20,596 nucleotides of DNA, from NCBI GenBank assembly GCA_035308365.1, contig DATGGU010000177.1, forward strand, positions 1-20,596. Reading direction: 5' to 3'. Position 1 is the stretch's first letter; every line of letters begins with the position of its first letter. The translations under genes were made by a program, and so were the position numbers. The notes under the pieces are model-generated. The model was not told the origin of the DNA. It did no database searches and saw only the letters and a program-made list of their open reading frames with translations. This document shows positions 20,552 to 20,596 of the stretch, in pieces. This DNA is from PALSA-505 sp035308365. GTDB taxonomy: Bacteria > Actinomycetota > Actinomycetes > Streptosporangiales > Streptosporangiaceae.

Positions 20552-20596
20552 ATGGACACTGACCCGATCTTGCGCGAGCCACCGGTGGCGGGTTCT
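20552..20596 (+). CDS. Start of a gene, possibly DinB-family (3' truncated by window)
   Basis: Only 15 codons are inside the window: MDTDPILREPPVAGS. The REPPVAG phrase is common at the start of actinobacterial DinB/DUF664 proteins (putative mycothiol-dependent enzymes), but the stretch is too short for certainty. The start rests on the ATG and on the TAACCT box six bases before it. Confidence 0.45.
   Translation, partial: MDTDPILREPPVAGS

Overview
The window is GC-rich DNA (about 70%) with GTG starts, GTGA gene overlaps, strong G/C third-position bias and actinobacterial gene families. It looks like the chromosome of a filamentous actinomycete; the order cannot be fixed from the sequence alone.

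Layout. (1) Positions 2-1779 hold the 3' end of an enediyne warhead cassette: the DH and phosphopantetheinyl transferase domains of an iterative enediyne polyketide synthase, overlapped by its hotdog thioesterase. The rest of the cassette lies to the left. (2) Positions 1943-7077 carry general-metabolism genes: an O6-alkylguanine-DNA methyltransferase, an RhlG-like short-chain reductase, a convergent class I aminotransferase, and a divergent 800-residue transketolase-like enzyme. (3) Positions 7088-9907 (minus) encode a large secreted kelch protein with seven repeats on each side of an Ig-like domain. (4) Positions 10028-11249 hold inverted repeats, two small genes of unknown function and a VOC-fold protein. 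(5) Positions 11271-18260 form a vitamin B12 island. A five-gene minus-strand operon encodes an ECF transporter (S component, fused double ATPase, T component) and two membrane-anchored surface proteins. A divergent plus-strand gene encodes a secreted paralogue of one of them. I read a cobalamin riboswitch in front of each transcription unit. (6) Positions 18339-19813 are a translationally coupled LsrG-like monooxygenase-fold protein and an iron-type alcohol dehydrogenase. (7) Positions 19819-20485 are a decayed junction: an internally deleted LAL/LuxR regulator remnant abuts a 5'-truncated ferredoxin remnant on the other strand. (8) A possible DinB-family gene starts at 20552 and runs off the end.

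How the parts fit. The most interesting unit is the B12 island. Vertebrate intrinsic factor and transcobalamin consist of an alpha/alpha-barrel domain and a small beta domain that close around the corrinoid. Here an alpha/alpha-toroid protein (15803-17167) and two four-cysteine proteins that resemble the beta domain (14895-15806 and 17769-18260) are encoded separately, with an ECF importer, under two divergent B12 riboswitches. I infer a split, surface-exposed corrinoid-capture system feeding an ECF transporter. The riboswitches and the ECF genes are well supported; the split-transcobalamin reading is inference. All four junctions in the operon are GTGA overlaps, which suggests near-stoichiometric production.
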